Shown here: piece by piece, positions 6,121 to 7,070 of the stretch | Layout of the letters: every line of letters starts with the position of its first letter | How positions within the stretch are numbered: the first letter of the stretch is position 1 | Origin: Desulfurococcales archaeon | GTDB taxonomy: Archaea; Thermoproteota; Thermoprotei_A; Sulfolobales; Acidilobaceae | Assembly (NCBI GenBank): GCA_027012045.1 | Contig: JALUZI010000160.1 | Span: 1-7,070, forward strand | Reading direction: 5' to 3' | Length of the DNA stretch: 7,070 nucleotides | Notes under the pieces: model-generated | Databases searched by the model: none | What the model was told of the DNA's origin: nothing | What the model saw: the letters and a program-made list of their open reading frames with translations, nothing else | Position numbers and translations under genes: made by a program

Positions 6121-7070
6121 TTGTGGGATGAAGAGTTGTACGAGGGAGAGAGGCCTAAAGGGTTCAGGGACATACCGCCTAGACTTATGATCGTTAGGAA
6201 AGAAGTGGTCTCGCGCATCGAGAAAGTATTCCGGGAATTCGGGTTCGACCCCATTGAAACGCCTGCTATAGAATACTGGGAAACCCTAGCAGGTAAATAC
6301 GGGGAGGAGGCGGAGAACAGGCTAATATGGAGGTTCCAGGACCCACTTAGCGGGAGGTGGTATGCTCTCAGGTACGATTTGACAGTACCACTAGCAAGAT
6401 ACGTGAAGAGCCACCAGGACACACCTATGCCGTTCAAGAGATACCACATCGCACCCGTGTGGAGGCATGAGGAACCGCAGAAAGGGAGATATAGGGAGTT
6501 CTACCAGTGCGACGCAGATATAGTGGGCAGCCCGTACCCTGAGGCCGATGCGGAGGTAGCATTGCTTGCGATAAAAGCCTTGGACTCTATAGGATTCAGG
6601 GACTACGTATTCAAGATAAATGATAGGAGGCTGCTGGCAGGGATATTCGAGGAGGAGCTGGGGCTGGAGAACCCTATACCTGTGTACAGGGCTATCGACA
6701 AGCTCGACAAAATAGGCGAAGAGGGAGTTAGGAAGGAGCTCTCTAAGATCATCCCCAGCGGGACAGTCGATAAAATAATGTCAGTAATAAGCCTAAGGGG
6801 AGACCCGTCCGAGGCCCTTGGAGAGCTTAGAAGGAAATATGGGAAGAACAGGAAGGTCTCCGAGGCCCTTGGCCACCTTGAAGAAACGTTCACACTTATA
6901 ACAGACAATAGAGTAATACTCGACCTAAGCCTAGTAAGGGGGCTAGACTACTATACAGGCCCGATATTCGAGGCATTCCTCGAGAAGCCCAGGATAGGCG
7001 CTGTAGCCGGCGGCGGGAGATACGATAATCTCATAGGAATATTCCTCAAGAAACAAGTTCCAGCTACAGG
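6121..7070 (+). CDS. hisS: Histidyl-tRNA synthetase, N-terminal and catalytic part, 3' truncated by window
   Basis: HisRS charges tRNA-His with histidine using ATP. The frame is open from the TTG at 6121 to the window end, giving 316 residues of an enzyme usually near 430. Numbered from that start, PKGFRDIPP lies at 12-20 and the motif 1 region GFDPIETPAIEYWE at 41-54. RYDLTVPLAR follows at 84-93 and class II motif 2, with RYHIAPVWRHEEPQKGRYRE, at 107-126. The family-specific histidine-binding boxes are LVRGLDYYTG (271-280) and AGGGRYDNL (296-304). Motif 3 and the anticodon-binding domain lie beyond the window. The start is uncertain: TTG 6121 directly abuts an AAAGGAG sequence, leaving no Shine-Dalgarno spacing unless the mRNA is nearly leaderless. 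TTG 6136 is in frame and would give a short leader. An ATG at 6128 is out of frame. The gene is divergent from the 169-residue orphan and apparently shares its TATA element. Confidence 0.96.
   Translation, partial: MWDEELYEGERPKGFRDIPPRLMIVRKEVVSRIEKVFREFGFDPIETPAIEYWETLAGKYGEEAENRLIWRFQDPLSGRWYALRYDLTVPLARYVKSHQDTPMPFKRYHIAPVWRHEEPQKGRYREFYQCDADIVGSPYPEADAEVALLAIKALDSIGFRDYVFKINDRRLLAGIFEEELGLENPIPVYRAIDKLDKIGEEGVRKELSKIIPSGTVDKIMSVISLRGDPSEALGELRRKYGKNRKVSEALGHLEETFTLITDNRVILDLSLVRGLDYYTGPIFEAFLEKPRIGAVAGGGRYDNLIGIFLKKQVPAT

Noticed and set aside
6084..6449. Minus-strand open frame (121 codons) across the hisS start
   Set aside because: It is antisense to the conserved HisRS N-terminus, covers the promoter region and has low-complexity Ser-rich content.

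Overview
The window looks like ordinary chromosome from a thermophilic archaeon, most likely a Thermoproteota (crenarchaeal) lineage such as Desulfurococcales. The grounds are archaeal-type TATA boxes about 35-45 bp upstream of starts, short or absent 5' leaders, frequent TTG starts, heavy AGA/AGG/ATA codon use, a FlaI/GspE-type pilus ATPase beside a TadC/FlaJ-type membrane protein, a flavin-dependent thymidylate synthase, an archaeal-type PEP synthase and an archaeal-type histidyl-tRNA synthetase. I cannot name a genus from sequence alone.

Layout. Positions 1-680 (+) hold the C-terminal part of a type II/IV secretion ATPase whose 5' end lies outside the window. It overlaps by 4 bp (ATGA) a polytopic membrane protein at 677-1912 (+). 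Together they are the motor and membrane platform of an archaellum or type IV pilus-like machine. On the minus strand, thyX (2974-1868) converges on the membrane-protein gene and overlaps its 3' end by 45 bp. A divergent promoter region of about 120 bp (2975-3093) separates thyX from ppsA (3094-5532, +). Six bases after ppsA stops, a convergent gene of unknown function begins its 3' end (6048-5539, -). A second divergent region of 72 bp (6049-6120) leads to hisS (6121 to the window end, +), which is cut off by the window after about 316 codons.

Function. Apart from the ATPase/platform pair, the genes do not form one pathway: surface filament assembly, dTMP synthesis, gluconeogenic PEP formation, an orphan and tRNA charging are simply neighbours in a compact genome. 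There is no stretch over 300 bases without a gene. I see no tRNA, rRNA, CRISPR, insertion sequence or defence island, and nothing I would call a new multi-gene system.

Points worth a second look are an extra block of roughly 80 residues inside ThyX together with a spaced cysteine set at its C-terminus, a near-palindromic TATA element that seems to serve both genes of a divergent pair, repeated TTG starts next to out-of-frame ATGs, a perfect 8-bp-arm hairpin at the ppsA/orphan convergent junction, and the 169-residue orphan itself.
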